The position numbers and the translations under genes are program-made. 6,876 nt of DNA from Candidatus Nitrosopumilus sp. (GTDB lineage: Archaea; Thermoproteota; Nitrososphaeria; Nitrososphaerales; Nitrosopumilaceae): contig JAEMQG010000165.1 in assembly GCA_022758935.1 (NCBI GenBank), forward strand, positions 1 to 6,876, in the 5' to 3' direction. Numbering within the stretch: the stretch's first letter is position 1; each line of letters begins with the position of its first letter. Under the pieces are notes generated by a model. It ran no database searches. It was not told the DNA's origin and worked only from the letters and a program-made list of their open reading frames with translations. This document shows, piece after piece, positions 6,110 through 6,876 of this stretch.

Positions 6110-6751
6110 ATGAATTCAGTAAGTACAACTTTCGATAAATGGGCTAAAAACGGAAAAGCAGAACTGATGGAAAATGAACATGGAAAAAATGTAATAAAAT
6201 TTTTAAAAACAGTTTCTTTTGATAAACCGTTTTTATTTCTAGATGTAGGATGTGGTAATGGCTGGGTAGTTAGAAGAATTGCAGAAGAATATCATTGTAA
6301 AAAAGCAATAGGCATAGACAAAAGCAAAAACATGATCTTGCAATCTAATGCAAAGAAAAAAACCATCAAAGAAAAATATATTCATAAAAATATTGAATCT
6401 TTGAAATATCAAAGTAAATTTGATTACATATTTTCAATGGAATCTATTTACTATGTGGATTCAATAGAAGTTGCTCTTAAAAAAATATATAATTTATTAA
6501 AACCAGGTGGAAGATTTTTTTGTGGAACTGATTTTTATACAGATAATATAGCAACTGCAAAATGGGCAAATATAATGAAAATTCAGATGCATTTGCATTC
6601 AAAACAAGAATGGAAAAATTTTTTTAAAAACGCAGGATTTGAAACAAAAACAAAACAGGTAAAAGATTTAAAAAACAAGAAAAAATGGAGACGTGAATTT
6701 GGAACGTTGTTCATAACAGGCAAGAAACCAGAAAAGCAATCTTCAAATTAA
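6110..6751 (+). CDS. Class I SAM-dependent methyltransferase
   Basis: A 213-residue protein with the Rossmann-like methyltransferase fold. Motif I is LDVGCGNGW at residues 44-52, and the acidic end of strand 2 is Asp70 (GIDKS). Strand 4 is FDYIFSMESIYYV at 104-116, and LLKPGG at 129-134 leads into strand 5. The flanking parts also fit a widespread uncharacterised family as I remember it: N-terminal FDKWAKNGKAELMENEHG (8-25), and late DFYTDN, W152, MHLHSKQEW and FFKNAGFE. The gene therefore looks full length. It transfers a methyl group from S-adenosylmethionine; the acceptor is unknown. It is very lysine-rich, especially at 80-100 and 182-196, which may mean a nucleic-acid substrate or only AT-driven codon use. 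It ends about 20 bases before the RNase P RNA gene. Confidence 0.9.
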   Translation: MNSVSTTFDKWAKNGKAELMENEHGKNVIKFLKTVSFDKPFLFLDVGCGNGWVVRRIAEEYHCKKAIGIDKSKNMILQSNAKKKTIKEKYIHKNIESLKYQSKFDYIFSMESIYYVDSIEVALKKIYNLLKPGGRFFCGTDFYTDNIATAKWANIMKIQMHLHSKQEWKNFFKNAGFETKTKQVKDLKNKKKWRREFGTLFITGKKPEKQSSN

Positions 6752-6753
6752 AT
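6745..6753 (+). promoter_or_regulatory. Possible promoter element of the RNase P RNA gene
   Basis: AAATTAAAT, overlapping the TAA stop of the methyltransferase gene, is centred about 23 bases before the estimated RNA 5' end. It is a poor TATA match; the RNA could instead be processed from a longer transcript. Confidence 0.25.
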
Positions 6754-6770
6754 CAAAAATACAACTAACA

Positions 6771-6876
6771 TGTGTGAGCTGGAGCACGATACACTGCTAC
6801 GGCAGAGGAAACTCCTCCCTCCATACAGGAAATGTGATCCGGAGATGGATAACCAGAGATGGTTGGCAACGGAGCA
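6771..6876 (+). ncRNA. rnpB: RNase P RNA, 5' part (runs off the window)
   Basis: This is the catalytic RNA of ribonuclease P, which cleaves the 5' leader from pre-tRNA. It is much more GC-rich than its surroundings. The core GAGGAAACTCC (6805-6815) followed by TCCCTCCATA lines up base for base with conserved region I of bacterial and archaeal RNase P RNA (GAGGAAAGTCC, then the CTCCATA stretch of E. coli). Before it, AGCA (6783-6786) pairs with TGCT (6795-6798) as a P3-like hairpin. After it, two adjacent small hairpins, ATCC/GGAT (6837-6850) and AACC/GGTT (6851-6864), sit where the P8 and P9 stems are expected. The 3' partners of P1, P2 and P4 lie beyond the edge. The 5' end is estimated. One base in the core differs from the usual AGTCC. 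Confidence 0.8.

Noticed and set aside
1..6876. CRISPR array, transposon, integrase, att site, toxin-antitoxin or defence genes
   Set aside because: No regularly spaced repeats, terminal inverted repeats, or recognisable recombinase, nuclease or toxin motifs were seen on either strand.

Overview
The window looks like a piece of a Nitrososphaerota (thaumarchaeal) genome, most likely a marine Nitrosopumilus-type ammonia oxidiser. It is AT-rich. Most genes have a TATA-like box about 25-35 nt upstream of the start codon and no convincing Shine-Dalgarno sequence, as expected for leaderless or very short-leader archaeal mRNAs. The gene content fits: a geranylgeranyl-reductase-family flavoprotein, small CxxC zinc proteins, a very large secreted helix/beta-sandwich protein, and the 5' part of an archaeal-looking RNase P RNA. 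The lineage is an inference from composition and gene types.

Layout. Bases 2-91 hold the last codons of an upstream dehydrogenase-like gene. An SDR oxidoreductase follows at 135-896 (+). A short tract holds a nested inverted repeat (939-1000) and a 41-residue single-pass membrane protein on the minus strand (1003-1128). This small gene is divergent from a 69-residue CxxC protein (1244-1453, +), which is followed by a GGR-family FAD protein starting at TTG (1517-2734, +). That gene ends exactly where the stop codon of a 990-residue secreted protein begins on the other strand (2735-5707, -), with no base between them. Upstream of the large gene, on the same strand, is a 70-residue zinc-ribbon protein, also with a TTG start (5785-5997, -). 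It is divergent from a class I SAM methyltransferase (6110-6751, +). The window closes inside an RNase P RNA gene (about 6771 to beyond 6876, +).

The genes do not form one obvious pathway: nearly every one appears to have its own promoter and there is no tight operon. The least explained item is the 990-residue secreted protein. It has a signal peptide, three related beta-sandwich domains (one N-terminal, two C-terminal), and a long helical middle with a tandem repeat of about 56-61 residues marked by a DW motif. The other items worth checking are the unannotated 41-residue membrane protein, a base change in the conserved region I of the RNase P RNA, and the SDR cofactor loop with Asp in place of a glycine. 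I see no CRISPR array, insertion sequence, phage gene or defence system.
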